Of a DNA stretch of 55,112 nt, positions 47,242 through 55,112 are shown one piece after another (within the stretch, counting starts at the first letter, position 1; each line of letters starts with the position of its first letter). Location: contig NZ_SADB01000025.1 in assembly GCF_009669305.1 (NCBI RefSeq), positions 1 through 55,112 on the forward strand. The letters are read 5' to 3'. The position numbers and the translations under genes were made by a program. The stretch is from Ancylomarina sp. 16SWW S1-10-2. Lineage in GTDB: Bacteria > Bacteroidota > Bacteroidia > Bacteroidales > Marinifilaceae. The notes beneath the pieces are model-generated. The model saw only the letters and a program-made list of their open reading frames with translations. It was not told the DNA's origin and searched no databases.

Positions 47242-47823
47242 TCATATCAAATCGCAAGAATCTGCTGGCATCCAATGCTTATCTTTCCCATCCCATTTTA
47301 CATTACATCCAATAGGGTTGGTTAATGGTACCGTAATTGCTTTTCCAGCCAAGTATTCATCAATGGCTCTTTCTAAATCTCTAACTTTTACTTTTGAAGT
47401 ATCCTTAGGATTATCAACGGCACGTCCTGTATAAATCAACTTTCTGGCTTCATCAAAAAGGTAAAAATGAGGAGTCTTTAAAGCACCATATGCTTTTGCC
47501 ACATCCTGTGTTTCATCGTACAAATAAACCCAAGGAAAATCATATTCTTCCATTCTGTCAATCATATGATCGAAATCGTCCTCCTTATAAGTATTCGCAG
47601 AATTGGAATTTATAGCAACAAACTCAACACCCTGATGAATATATTTATCGGCTATTGCACGTGTATCTTCATCGGAACCTATTACATAAGGACAATGATT
47701 ACACGTAAAAAACACAACAAGAAGTTTTGATGATTTAAAATCGGTAAGTTTATAAGATATGCCATCGGTAGCTGGCAACTTAAAATTAGGAGCTTTATCA
47801 GATAATTGTAAGGTAAATGCCAT
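47242..47823 (-). CDS. thioredoxin-like redoxin (AhpC/TSA family)
   Basis: Using the second Met (47823) the protein has 193 residues; the first Met at 47829 would add two. It is a redoxin/AhpC-TSA fold protein: [11 protein letters not shown], then [12 protein letters not shown] with a CNHC active-site motif where thioredoxin has CGPC, and the cis-Pro region [11 protein letters not shown]. There is no signal peptide, so it is cytoplasmic. It probably reduces disulfides or peroxides; the target is unknown. Confidence 0.88.
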   Translation of the reverse strand: MAFTLQLSDKAPNFKLPATDGISYKLTDFKSSKLLVVFFTCNHCPYVIGSDEDTRAIADKYIHQGVEFVAINSNSANTYKEDDFDHMIDRMEEYDFPWVYLYDETQDVAKAYGALKTPHFYLFDEARKLIYTGRAVDNPKDTSKVKVRDLERAIDEYLAGKAITVPLTNPIGCNVKWDGKDKHWMPADSCDLI

Positions 47824-47909
47824 TTTCAAGAATTTTATAATGAATAAAACTCAAGTTAGATATTATTTTTAAGAATTCTAAATAAACAACAGTCAAAAAT
47901 CATCATGAA

Positions 47910-49103
47910 TCATTTGAGATCTGGATAAATCAAGTATTTTTTTCTGATCAATTTAAACTCGTCAAGCTTAATCTGCCACGATTCTCTAATTTCACATTCT
48001 GATTTTCCTTGAATAATTTGTTTCCTCAACTGTTTTGTTCCTGCTAACTTTTCAAAAAATGGATTAAAGAATTCTGTCTTTTTATTCAATGCTGCATAAG
48101 CTTTCAGCAAAAACGACAAATCCAATTGCTTTTTCTCTCTTAAACTTTCAATATCTACTAATCGTAAATCTTCACCACAACAAATTTGATTCTTGAACTT
48201 TGGGTTTTTGCTAGCTCCCGAAATACTTCTTGGCTTGTACTCAAACTTACTTGTTTCCAATAAAGGATGTCCATAGGTTTGAAAAGGAAAATCGGTTCCT
48301 CTTCCTGCACTTACCACAGTTCCCTCAAAAAAACACAATGATGGATAAAGTTGTATCGATCGATAGTTGGGTAAATTTGGTGAAGGCTTTACAGGTAATT
48401 TATAGATTGAATTGCGGTTCCAATTCTCACAAGGAATTACTGTCAAATCACATTGAATTCCATTTGCCAACCACTTTTCACCATTAATCATCTTTCCATA
48501 TTCGCCAATTGTCATTCCATAAACAATAGGTACTGGATGCAAACCAACGAACGATTTACAGTCATCCTCCAAAACAGGACCATCAATATAGTGAGCATTA
48601 GGGTTTGGTCTATCCAGAACGATTAAAGGAATATTATTTTCGGCACAAGCCTCCATCATATAGTGCAAAGTAGACAGGTAAGTATAAAACCTCACACCAA
48701 CATCTTGTAAATCGAAAACAACCAGATTAATACCTTTCAAATCTTCGACATAGGGCTTTTTGTGTTTTCCATATAGAGATACTATCGGTAGTTTCGTTTT
48801 TGAATCTAAACCATCATTTACTTTCTCCCCAGCATCGGCATTTCCCCTAAATCCATGTTCTGGACTAAATATTTTTACTAAATTGATGTTTTTTGATAAA
48901 AGAAAATCGACTAAATGCTGTTCTCCCACAAGTGATGATTGATTAGCAACAAGAGCTATACTCTTATTTTCTAAAAATGATTTATATACTGAAAAACGAT
49001 CAGCTGCAGGCGTGATTGTATTTGACTTATTTTGTGAGCAAGCTGTTTGAAAAATCAAAAAAAACAAAAAAAATGTAATAAGATAGGGCTTGTTTCGTAG
49101 CAT
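47910..49103 (-). CDS. DUF1343 family exo-beta-N-acetylmuramidase NamZ-like lipoprotein
   Basis: A 397-residue protein with a signal (ITFFLFFLIFQTACSQ) ending in a Cys at residue 22. The DUF1343 domain is identified by ALVANQSSLV, IFSPEHGFRGNADAGE, LVVFDLQDVGVRFYTYLSTL and DRPNPNAHYIDGPVL; the Glu in SPEHG and neighbouring His are the expected active-site residues of NamZ, which removes non-reducing MurNAc from peptidoglycan fragments. It probably works in cell-wall recycling at the envelope. Confidence 0.9.
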   Translation of the reverse strand: MLRNKPYLITFFLFFLIFQTACSQNKSNTITPAADRFSVYKSFLENKSIALVANQSSLVGEQHLVDFLLSKNINLVKIFSPEHGFRGNADAGEKVNDGLDSKTKLPIVSLYGKHKKPYVEDLKGINLVVFDLQDVGVRFYTYLSTLHYMMEACAENNIPLIVLDRPNPNAHYIDGPVLEDDCKSFVGLHPVPIVYGMTIGEYGKMINGEKWLANGIQCDLTVIPCENWNRNSIYKLPVKPSPNLPNYRSIQLYPSLCFFEGTVVSAGRGTDFPFQTYGHPLLETSKFEYKPRSISGASKNPKFKNQICCGEDLRLVDIESLREKKQLDLSFLLKAYAALNKKTEFFNPFFEKLAGTKQLRKQIIQGKSECEIRESWQIKLDEFKLIRKKYLIYPDLK

Positions 49104-49230
49104 TCTTATAATTTTAAATTTACTAAGTACGAAATTACTACTTTTGTATCGAACAGCTATTAAGCAATTGAATTATTATCAACACATCACATTAGTGAAT
49201 TTAAGATAAACTCTGGTTAAAAATAACGAT

Positions 49231-50475
49231 TTGAATTTAGAACTCCATATTGCAAAAAAGATCACTTACAAAAATAAATCTGACAAACAGATATCACGTC
49301 CTATCATTAGTATTGCGACTCTAGGTATTGCTCTAGGCTTGTCGGTAATGATTCTTGCAATAGCAATTGTTACAGGATTCAAAGCTGGTATAACTGAAAA
49401 ACTGACGGGATTCGGTTCTCACATTCAAATAAGTAATTACGATAACAACAATTCATACGAGACTTATCCCATAGATAAAAACTTGATTCCAATGGATAGT
49501 TTATCTCAAATTAAAGGGATAAAACACATTCAGGCTTATGCAACCAAACCTGGAATTATAAAAACAAAAGATGAAATTCAAGGCATCGTTCTCAATGGCG
49601 TTTCTCTAAATCATGATTGGTCATTCTTTAAAGACAAGTTAGTTGAAGGAAATACTATAAATATGATTCCCTCGAAAAAGAGTAATCAGATTCTCATATC
49701 AGAAAAGCTAGCCAATCTCCTACATCTTAAATTGGGAGAAAAACTAATCATGTACTTTGTACAACAACCTATTCGCCAAAGAGCTTTTACTATTTCTGGA
49801 ATTTTTAATTCTGGTATGGATGAATTCGATAAACTTTTTGTTATCTGTGATATTCGTCATATTCAAAAACTGAATAATTGGGAAGATAATCAAGTTAGCG
49901 GAATAGAAATAACTATCGATAATTTTAACAAACTAGATGAGACTAAAGAACTCATTCATGATCATATTGCAAACATATTTTCCAATGATGGATCTACTTT
50001 TAGAGTTAGGACCATAAAACAAAATTTTCCACAAATATTCAATTGGCTAAAAATGCTTGACCTTAATGTTTGGATTATTCTAGGTTTGATGATTCTAGTA
50101 GCAGGTTTCAATATGGTTTCTGGACTTTTGATTATCATTCTCGAAAAAGCCAATATGATTGGTATCCTAAAGGCTTTAGGTGCTGACAATTGGCTGGTTC
50201 GAAAGATTTTTCTATATCAATCTACTATGATTATTGGTAAAGGGATGCTGCTAGGAAACCTTATAGGAATAGGTATTTGTCTTATACAATTCTATTTTCA
50301 TATCATAAAGCTCGATCCGGTTAACTATTATTTAGATACGGTACCTATCAATCTTAACTGGTTTCATCTTTTATTATTAAATATTGGAACACTAGCCGTT
50401 ACGGTAAGCATGCTTCTCATTCCATCTTATTGGATAACAAAAATAACACCTAGCAAAGCTATAAAATTTGATTAA
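49231..50475 (+). CDS. FtsX-like/LolC-LolE-type ABC transporter permease
   Basis: A 414-residue protein starting with TTG at 49231 (LNLELHIAKKITY). Helix 1 is at about 23-47, a large periplasmic MacB-like domain follows, then three C-terminal helices (about 276-300, 322-345 and 375-400) form the FtsX domain. Topology and sequence (ARRI-like N-terminus, ISIATLGIALGLSVMILAIA) fit the lipoprotein-releasing group LolC/LolE. The ATPase is not adjacent; the cognate LolD-type gene must be elsewhere. Confidence 0.85.
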   Translation: MNLELHIAKKITYKNKSDKQISRPIISIATLGIALGLSVMILAIAIVTGFKAGITEKLTGFGSHIQISNYDNNNSYETYPIDKNLIPMDSLSQIKGIKHIQAYATKPGIIKTKDEIQGIVLNGVSLNHDWSFFKDKLVEGNTINMIPSKKSNQILISEKLANLLHLKLGEKLIMYFVQQPIRQRAFTISGIFNSGMDEFDKLFVICDIRHIQKLNNWEDNQVSGIEITIDNFNKLDETKELIHDHIANIFSNDGSTFRVRTIKQNFPQIFNWLKMLDLNVWIILGLMILVAGFNMVSGLLIIILEKANMIGILKALGADNWLVRKIFLYQSTMIIGKGMLLGNLIGIGICLIQFYFHIIKLDPVNYYLDTVPINLNWFHLLLLNIGTLAVTVSMLLIPSYWITKITPSKAIKFD

Positions 50476-50598
50476 GTTATTATCCTCGTATTAATTCGGT
50501 CTATAATTAAACAAATTTCATCTAAATTAATTCACTTTAGTGAAATGTTGAAACAAGGTTTTTTATTATATTTAATCGACGTTAATAACACCATCAAC

Positions 50599-51258
50599 AT
50601 GATACATCCCAATTCAATTAAAAATATAGATCTGTTTATCGAAGATTTCAGTAAAGAGCTTGAAAAAGGCCTACCCGGTACTTTAGCTCAACAAAAAATG
50701 GCTCCTTCTATACGTAATTATTGCCCAAATGAAAATGATCCAGATCTAACGAGAGACAGTAGTGTCCTAATTTTATTCTATCAAAAAGGTGAAGATTTAT
50801 ATTTTCCACTTATGAAAAGAAGTCTTGGAAACCATAGACATAGTGGTCAAATTAGTTTGCCTGGAGGGAAATTTGAGTTAAGCGATAAAGACCTTATCGA
50901 TACAGCAATAAGAGAAACGGAGGAGGAAATGGGATTATTGGGCAATAAAATTCACATTATAGGACCAATCACTGGATTATATATTCCAATAAGCAATTTC
51001 CAAGTTCAACCCATTGTAGCCTATTACGATGGTGTACCTCAATTTAAAGCAGATTCTTTTGAAGTCAACCAAATAATTGAAACCAATATTGAAGAGCTTT
51101 TTAAAGTTGATAATAAACATGAAGAGACTTTACACAAAGATAAATTCGAAATAAGAACGCCTTATTACGATGTAAAAGGACATAAACTTTGGGGGGCTAC
51201 AGCAATGATTATTTCAGAACTTGAAGAATTACTCAAGAGAGCTAGTCTCATCAAGTAA
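50599..51258 (+). CDS. Nudix hydrolase (CoA pyrophosphatase-like)
   Basis: With the ATG at 50599 the protein has 219 residues; an upstream in-frame ATG at 50545 would add a non-conserved segment. The Nudix box is complete (GGKFELSDKDLIDTA then RETEEEMG) and is preceded by RSLGNHRHSGQISLPGG, the pattern of the CoA diphosphatase (NudL, UPF0035) subfamily, which cleaves CoA to phosphopantetheine and 3',5'-ADP. Its last 30 nt overlap the end of the convergent transglycosylase gene. Confidence 0.88.
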   Translation: MIHPNSIKNIDLFIEDFSKELEKGLPGTLAQQKMAPSIRNYCPNENDPDLTRDSSVLILFYQKGEDLYFPLMKRSLGNHRHSGQISLPGGKFELSDKDLIDTAIRETEEEMGLLGNKIHIIGPITGLYIPISNFQVQPIVAYYDGVPQFKADSFEVNQIIETNIEELFKVDNKHEETLHKDKFEIRTPYYDVKGHKLWGATAMIISELEELLKRASLIK

Positions 51259-52665
51259 AACTGTATTTTCGTAATGATTGTAAATCGATAAAATTTTTCT
51301 CACATAATTGTAAGGTTCTTTACCACGGCAATAACCATATTTCACAACCGGATCTTTATAGAATTCCGGTTTTGATTTGTTCAATAGATAGTAATCGACA
51401 CTACCTTTCCATAAATCTGGGTTTTGACCATTCTTTTTAGCTAAGCGCCTTGCATCAAGAATATGTCCTAATCCAACATTATAGGAAGCCAGCAAAAAAT
51501 TCAACTTATCTGTTTTGTCAACAAGAACCTTATCCAATCTACGACTTAAATATTTTAAATGTGCAACACCCGCTCTTACATTTTCTTCAACACAAGAATC
51601 TTCATCTACACCATAGCGAAAAGCTGTTTCAGGCATCAATTGCATTAATCCAAAAGCACCAACCCAAGATTTAGCATTAGGATCAAAATGTGATTCTTGC
51701 GAGATAAGGGCAGAAAGTAATCGCCAATCCCAATCAATAGTTTTCGCATTTTTCTTAATCAAATCATCGTACTTAGATATTTTACCACTTTTAAGCGTAA
51801 AATATTCACTATTATGACGTCTCTCTATTCTTGAGCTCAAGAAATATTTAAGGTAAATTTGGTTATATCGTGCCGTTTTCTTAAATCCTTCTAGCCAAAC
51901 ATTAATAGCTGTAGTTAGCTCATCACTACCTTTTCTCAAAGCCCAACACATATCCTGAGGAGGAGTAATCTCAAGTTTTACATCAATGTTAGGGTAGTAA
52001 TTTTTATTGACAACTGCCACATTTTCATCAGCAATTGTATAATCAATCTCACCATTAGAAACTTGCTCTATTAGTTCTTCAACTTCTATATTATCGAGCT
52101 TTTTAATAATAATAGGATAACTACTTTCCTTAGATAAATGATCTAAACTTTCAACATAAGATGTAGCGTGTTGAATATAAATCTCTTTATTTCCTAAGTT
52201 CAGTTTATCATTTATTATTGGCAGAGAATCATACTTAGAAGCTATACGCTGAATCAAAACTTGCTTTGACTGACTGTGAGGTATAGTGAAATTAAATCGT
52301 TCTTGTCTATCCTTGGTAATGGCAAGATTCATCCCTATTAGATCTATATCCCCTTTCTCTAAACTAGAAAAAGCTGATTGTAAATCATTTTCCACCTTTA
52401 ATTCTAATTTCACATTAAGTTCTTTGGCTAAAGCATTCAATAGTTCATATTGAAATCCCATAGCACGACCTTTATATATGAAATAGTTAGTCGAATTATA
52501 ATCAGTGCTTACCCTCAGTTTTCCACGTAATTTGATATGCTTTAAACCAAGCACAGCTTTTTCTGGCTGACGTAATCTAATCATTTGACGATTTTGATTA
52601 CACGTCTGCAGAAAGACCATGAATATCAGAGGAATAACTAATTTTATATATTTAAATTTAAACAT
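51229..52665 (-). CDS. mltF: MltF-like membrane-bound lytic transglycosylase
   Basis: A 478-residue lipoprotein (VIPLIFMVFLQTC, Cys22). N-terminal periplasmic amino-acid-binding (SBP_bac_3) domain, about 45-275, followed by a soluble lytic transglycosylase (SLT) domain, about 300-450. The catalytic Glu is in SALISQESHFDPNA (near residue 320) and the GAFGLMQLMPETA and ASYNVGLGHI motifs are present. It cleaves peptidoglycan; the binding domain probably senses muropeptides. It overlaps the convergent Nudix gene tail to tail by 30 nt. Confidence 0.9.
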   Translation of the reverse strand: MFKFKYIKLVIPLIFMVFLQTCNQNRQMIRLRQPEKAVLGLKHIKLRGKLRVSTDYNSTNYFIYKGRAMGFQYELLNALAKELNVKLELKVENDLQSAFSSLEKGDIDLIGMNLAITKDRQERFNFTIPHSQSKQVLIQRIASKYDSLPIINDKLNLGNKEIYIQHATSYVESLDHLSKESSYPIIIKKLDNIEVEELIEQVSNGEIDYTIADENVAVVNKNYYPNIDVKLEITPPQDMCWALRKGSDELTTAINVWLEGFKKTARYNQIYLKYFLSSRIERRHNSEYFTLKSGKISKYDDLIKKNAKTIDWDWRLLSALISQESHFDPNAKSWVGAFGLMQLMPETAFRYGVDEDSCVEENVRAGVAHLKYLSRRLDKVLVDKTDKLNFLLASYNVGLGHILDARRLAKKNGQNPDLWKGSVDYYLLNKSKPEFYKDPVVKYGYCRGKEPYNYVRKILSIYNHYENTVLLDETSSLE

Positions 52666-52753
52666 ATTAGTTTACTTACCGTTCTTCAAAGTATGAAAAA
52701 ACGGGTACCTAACCAAAAAAACAACTTTCATTGGTCAAATTAACAAATAAATT

Positions 52754-54727
52754 TTAATCGTAAAATGTCCATCGTAATCCATATCTGAGCATGCCTGGAT
52801 TGAGTGGATAATGAAGAGAGCTAAAGTAGTTTTGACTACCCATTTTAGCATTTAAGTGATCATACATGATAAAAATACGAGTCCGCTTAATTCTAAAATT
52901 GAAATACAAGTTAACCTTTGGATAATCACCTAATTCTTGCTCATTCTGCAAGAAAAATTGTCCAGTTGATGGCGAGTAGTTCGGAGCGTAATATGAAGTG
53001 TTATAATAAACAGAAAAACCTGTTTGTATATCTAATGCACCATTAAAAAATGTGTTTGAATAATAATTATTACTATAAACTGAAAAATCAGGCAATGGAA
53101 GAATATCATTATCAGAACTCTTCTGCCCAACAATCTTTTGACTTAAAGTAAAATGACCTAGTTTAAAATCTTTCTCAACATAGGCTGTCAAAACCTGTAT
53201 CGATTTGGTTTTTTGAGACACAATCGTGTCATAACCAAAATAAGTGTAATTCTCTAGATTATCAACTTGTCCACCTATTTTAAAACCATATCTCTTATTT
53301 TCATAATTTAATCCCAAAGATAATTCATTACTTTTATCGAGATTAATATTCCATTGTTGATGATTCCCATAATATTCTGTCAATAAAAAATCTGGAGTAT
53401 TCGATTTAATCTGAGACGTAATTTTAAGGTATTGTCTATTTACTGAATCACCAAATTGGTACACAATATTACCATCAAGAAGATAATCAGACTGATTATA
53501 CCCTTCAAACACATACTCACCTAAAAATTTCCAATTCCAATTTACCCCAGTTTGACGAAAAATACTTGTCATCAATCGCGTATTGTGAATATTCTTATCT
53601 TGTTGAGAAAATGAATTCTCAGCAACTAATCTCCTTAAGTTGTAAACAGAAAATTCGTTCAACAACCCTAAACGAGCACCAAAACTTAATTTTTTATTCT
53701 GATTCTCATTAAATACAATATGAAAACCATTACTAAGCGTCTTTAGAGAAGTTTCATCATCACTTTGATCGTTATTCAGATAAGTATTTTTGAAAAAGTC
53801 AGTATCAACAACAGCCTCCTTAAACTCTCTATTATTTGATTCATAAGTAAAATCATGAACAACTTTTACTGGATAAATTTGACTTGTATCTCCATCTATA
53901 ATGAGATCTTTACCGTTTCCAATATTATAATATTGATTAGCAACAAAATTAAAATTCGATAATTGATTCTTTGTATCTGATAAGTTGACTTGTACATTTT
54001 CAGAAGCAATTACCGTATCACGAATCTGAGTGTCATCAGCTACGCCACCATTTTCATTTACCAACACTCTATTTTGATTCAATACAAAATGAGCACCATA
54101 ACGTCCTTTCTCATAACTTGAGAACAAATTGAAATCATACAATTTTGTTTTCTGATTTTGATATTGTCCTTCACTCGAGATTAAATTAAAACTAATACCA
54201 ACATTCCAAAATTGATTTACATTTTGAGTATGTAAAACCCGAAGTTTATTTTCTGCAAGATCTTTAGATCCAGCAGTAGAATAATAAAATTTCGTAAAAG
54301 GAGTTGTCGTATTGAAATATAGAATCTCTTTAGGCATATTCATATAAGCCTCAAAAGTATTGAAGAACATAAAAGGTTCATTACGAACACGATCTTTAAA
54401 TATAATACTCTGATAAGGTGAGCCCAGATTACCTAAATAAGAATTAGCTATACTGCGTTGAAAAATAGGATTGAAATTTTGAATATCGCCTAATAAAGTG
54501 TCAATATTTAAAATAGATTTACGTGTTCCATAATCTAACAAACGCCAAGTTTTAATGTGAGATTTCACATTATTATAGCCAAGACTATCCATTTCACTTT
54601 TCTCCCCATCACGCTTAGAACCCGATTCTCCGATCTTTCCATCAGGTCGATTTCCAAGTTCTTTTTGGGCAGCTAAAGACAAGCTTAAGCAGAGCGTAAA
54701 AATGAATAAAATGAAAGTTTGTTTCAT
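52754..54727 (-). CDS. putative porin (Porin_10 family)
   Basis: The start at 54727 (MKQTFILFIFTLCLSLSLAAQ) gives a clean signal peptide and a 657-residue protein; an upstream in-frame ATG at 54754 lies across a -7-like TATATTTG (minus strand, 54741-54734) and is unlikely. After a Gly/Asp-rich segment the protein is a large beta barrel with the putative porin family pattern (TTPFTKFYYSTAG, NVGISFNLISSEGQY) and ends in an aromatic residue region (RWTFYD), as expected for BAM recognition. Substrate is unknown. Confidence 0.85.
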   Translation of the reverse strand: MKQTFILFIFTLCLSLSLAAQKELGNRPDGKIGESGSKRDGEKSEMDSLGYNNVKSHIKTWRLLDYGTRKSILNIDTLLGDIQNFNPIFQRSIANSYLGNLGSPYQSIIFKDRVRNEPFMFFNTFEAYMNMPKEILYFNTTTPFTKFYYSTAGSKDLAENKLRVLHTQNVNQFWNVGISFNLISSEGQYQNQKTKLYDFNLFSSYEKGRYGAHFVLNQNRVLVNENGGVADDTQIRDTVIASENVQVNLSDTKNQLSNFNFVANQYYNIGNGKDLIIDGDTSQIYPVKVVHDFTYESNNREFKEAVVDTDFFKNTYLNNDQSDDETSLKTLSNGFHIVFNENQNKKLSFGARLGLLNEFSVYNLRRLVAENSFSQQDKNIHNTRLMTSIFRQTGVNWNWKFLGEYVFEGYNQSDYLLDGNIVYQFGDSVNRQYLKITSQIKSNTPDFLLTEYYGNHQQWNINLDKSNELSLGLNYENKRYGFKIGGQVDNLENYTYFGYDTIVSQKTKSIQVLTAYVEKDFKLGHFTLSQKIVGQKSSDNDILPLPDFSVYSNNYYSNTFFNGALDIQTGFSVYYNTSYYAPNYSPSTGQFFLQNEQELGDYPKVNLYFNFRIKRTRIFIMYDHLNAKMGSQNYFSSLHYPLNPGMLRYGLRWTFYD

Positions 54728-54969
54728 AGCCTGCAAATATAAGGAAACTGACAATAAGAAAATTATTTTTTCACCATTTATCGGTTAAAAAACTTTAATA
54801 ATTGATGAAAAGACATAAAAAACAGACCAACAAAACATTATCATACATACTGATTATCAGATAACTTACAGAAACAAGTGATTAACATTATAACAAACAA
54901 TGTATAAAGTAATAATTTTGATTAATTGATTTTTCCCACCCTTACCCCCTTGACTTTAGGGCACAAAAA

Positions 54970-55002
54970 AAGCGTCTTACTCCGTAATGGAATAAGACGC
55001 TT
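54970..55002 (-). terminator. terminator of the rRNA operon
   Basis: AAGCGTCTTACTCC (54970-54983) pairs with GGAATAAGACGCTT (54989-55002), 14 bp with one G-U pair when read on the minus strand, followed there by a run of T (54964-54970). It directly follows the 5S gene. Confidence 0.9.
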
Positions 55003-55006
55003 AAAA

Positions 55007-55112
55007 GTTGGCATCGACCTACTCTCCCACCTTTCGGCAGTACCATCGGCGCTAATGGGCTTAACTTCTCTGTTCGGGATGGGAAGAGGTGGAACCCCAT
55101 TGCTATAGATAC
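55007..55112 (-). rRNA. rrf: 5S ribosomal RNA (5' end cut by window edge)
   Basis: The complement reads GGGGTTCCACCTCTTCCCAT, then CCGAACAGAGAAGTTAAGCCC, GCGCCGATGGTACTGC and GGTGGGAGAGTAGGTCG, the standard 5S sequence. About 106 nt are present and only a few 5' nucleotides are missing. The gene is the last of a ribosomal RNA operon that lies beyond the right edge on the minus strand. Confidence 0.97.

Noticed and set aside
54926-55108. 60-codon ORF on the plus strand near the right edge
   Set aside because: It runs antisense through the 5S rRNA and the rRNA operon terminator.
1-55112. tRNA genes
   Set aside because: No cloverleaf or T-loop (GGTTCGAATCC-like) sequence was noticed in the intergenic regions; a tRNA search tool was not available.

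Overview
The window looks like chromosomal DNA of a low-GC marine or sediment Bacteroidota, probably Bacteroidales/Marinilabiliales and Marinifilaceae-like (inferred). Reasons: many -7 boxes of the Bacteroidota type TAnnTTTG, some with a TTTG about 20 nt upstream; almost no Shine-Dalgarno sequences; and family markers such as a Porin_10-type putative porin, DUF4783, DUF3109, DUF6174 and DUF1343/NamZ proteins and a TonB-dependent receptor with a carboxypeptidase-regulatory-like domain. Most of the window is housekeeping; the accessory material is concentrated in the first 10 kb.

Layout. 1-900: a DUF559 nuclease-like gene between three related palindromic repeat elements. 1181-2424: an AT-rich two-gene cassette (soluble protein plus four-helix membrane protein). 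2696-5041: TonB-dependent receptor. 5155-5580: BLUF blue-light sensor. 6242-8326: TPR-containing histidine kinase with no linked regulator. 9177-14127: metallo-beta-lactamase-fold hydrolase, DUF2007 protein, YbaK deacylase, SDR oxidoreductase divergent from a LysR regulator, and a nucleoside-recognition membrane protein; this stretch carries a dispersed TTTGCG-type intergenic repeat. 14242-15669: a 5'-nucleotidase-like protein whose metal site is largely lost. 16306-23721: glutamine synthetase, ung, a DUF4783 protein, rlmH and a very large NtrY-like kinase. 23741-25072: a hemerythrin protein with a LuxR-type regulator whose receiver is degenerate. 25429-32064: der, era, an M20 dipeptidase, a DUF3109 protein and gpmI, all on the minus strand. 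32346-35919: two lipoproteins (one an S41 protease), then selD with a short DsrE/YedF-like gene. 36032-41471: a polyol (mannitol-type) catabolic locus with a Nudix-derived regulator, an NCS1-type transporter, a mannitol dehydrogenase-family enzyme and a fructokinase-like kinase. 41752-54727: RluB-like pseudouridine synthase, glmM, aminotransferase, lipoprotein, thioredoxin-like protein, NamZ, LolC/E-like permease, Nudix hydrolase, MltF-like transglycosylase and putative porin. The window ends inside a 5S rRNA on the minus strand, with the terminator of the rRNA operon next to it.

The clearest functional unit is the polyol locus. The NCS1-type transporter would import a hexitol, the dehydrogenase would oxidise it to fructose, and the kinase would make fructose 6-phosphate. 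A divergent regulator, a 19-nt perfect palindrome just after the promoter and a 55-codon small membrane ORF overlapping the transporter start complete it. The best candidates for undescribed biology are the DUF559 gene with its palindromes, the two-gene cassette, the small ORF and transporter of the polyol locus, the pseudo-receiver/hemerythrin pair and the metal-site-deficient 5'-nucleotidase homologue. No tRNA, CRISPR array, complete insertion sequence or prophage was seen.
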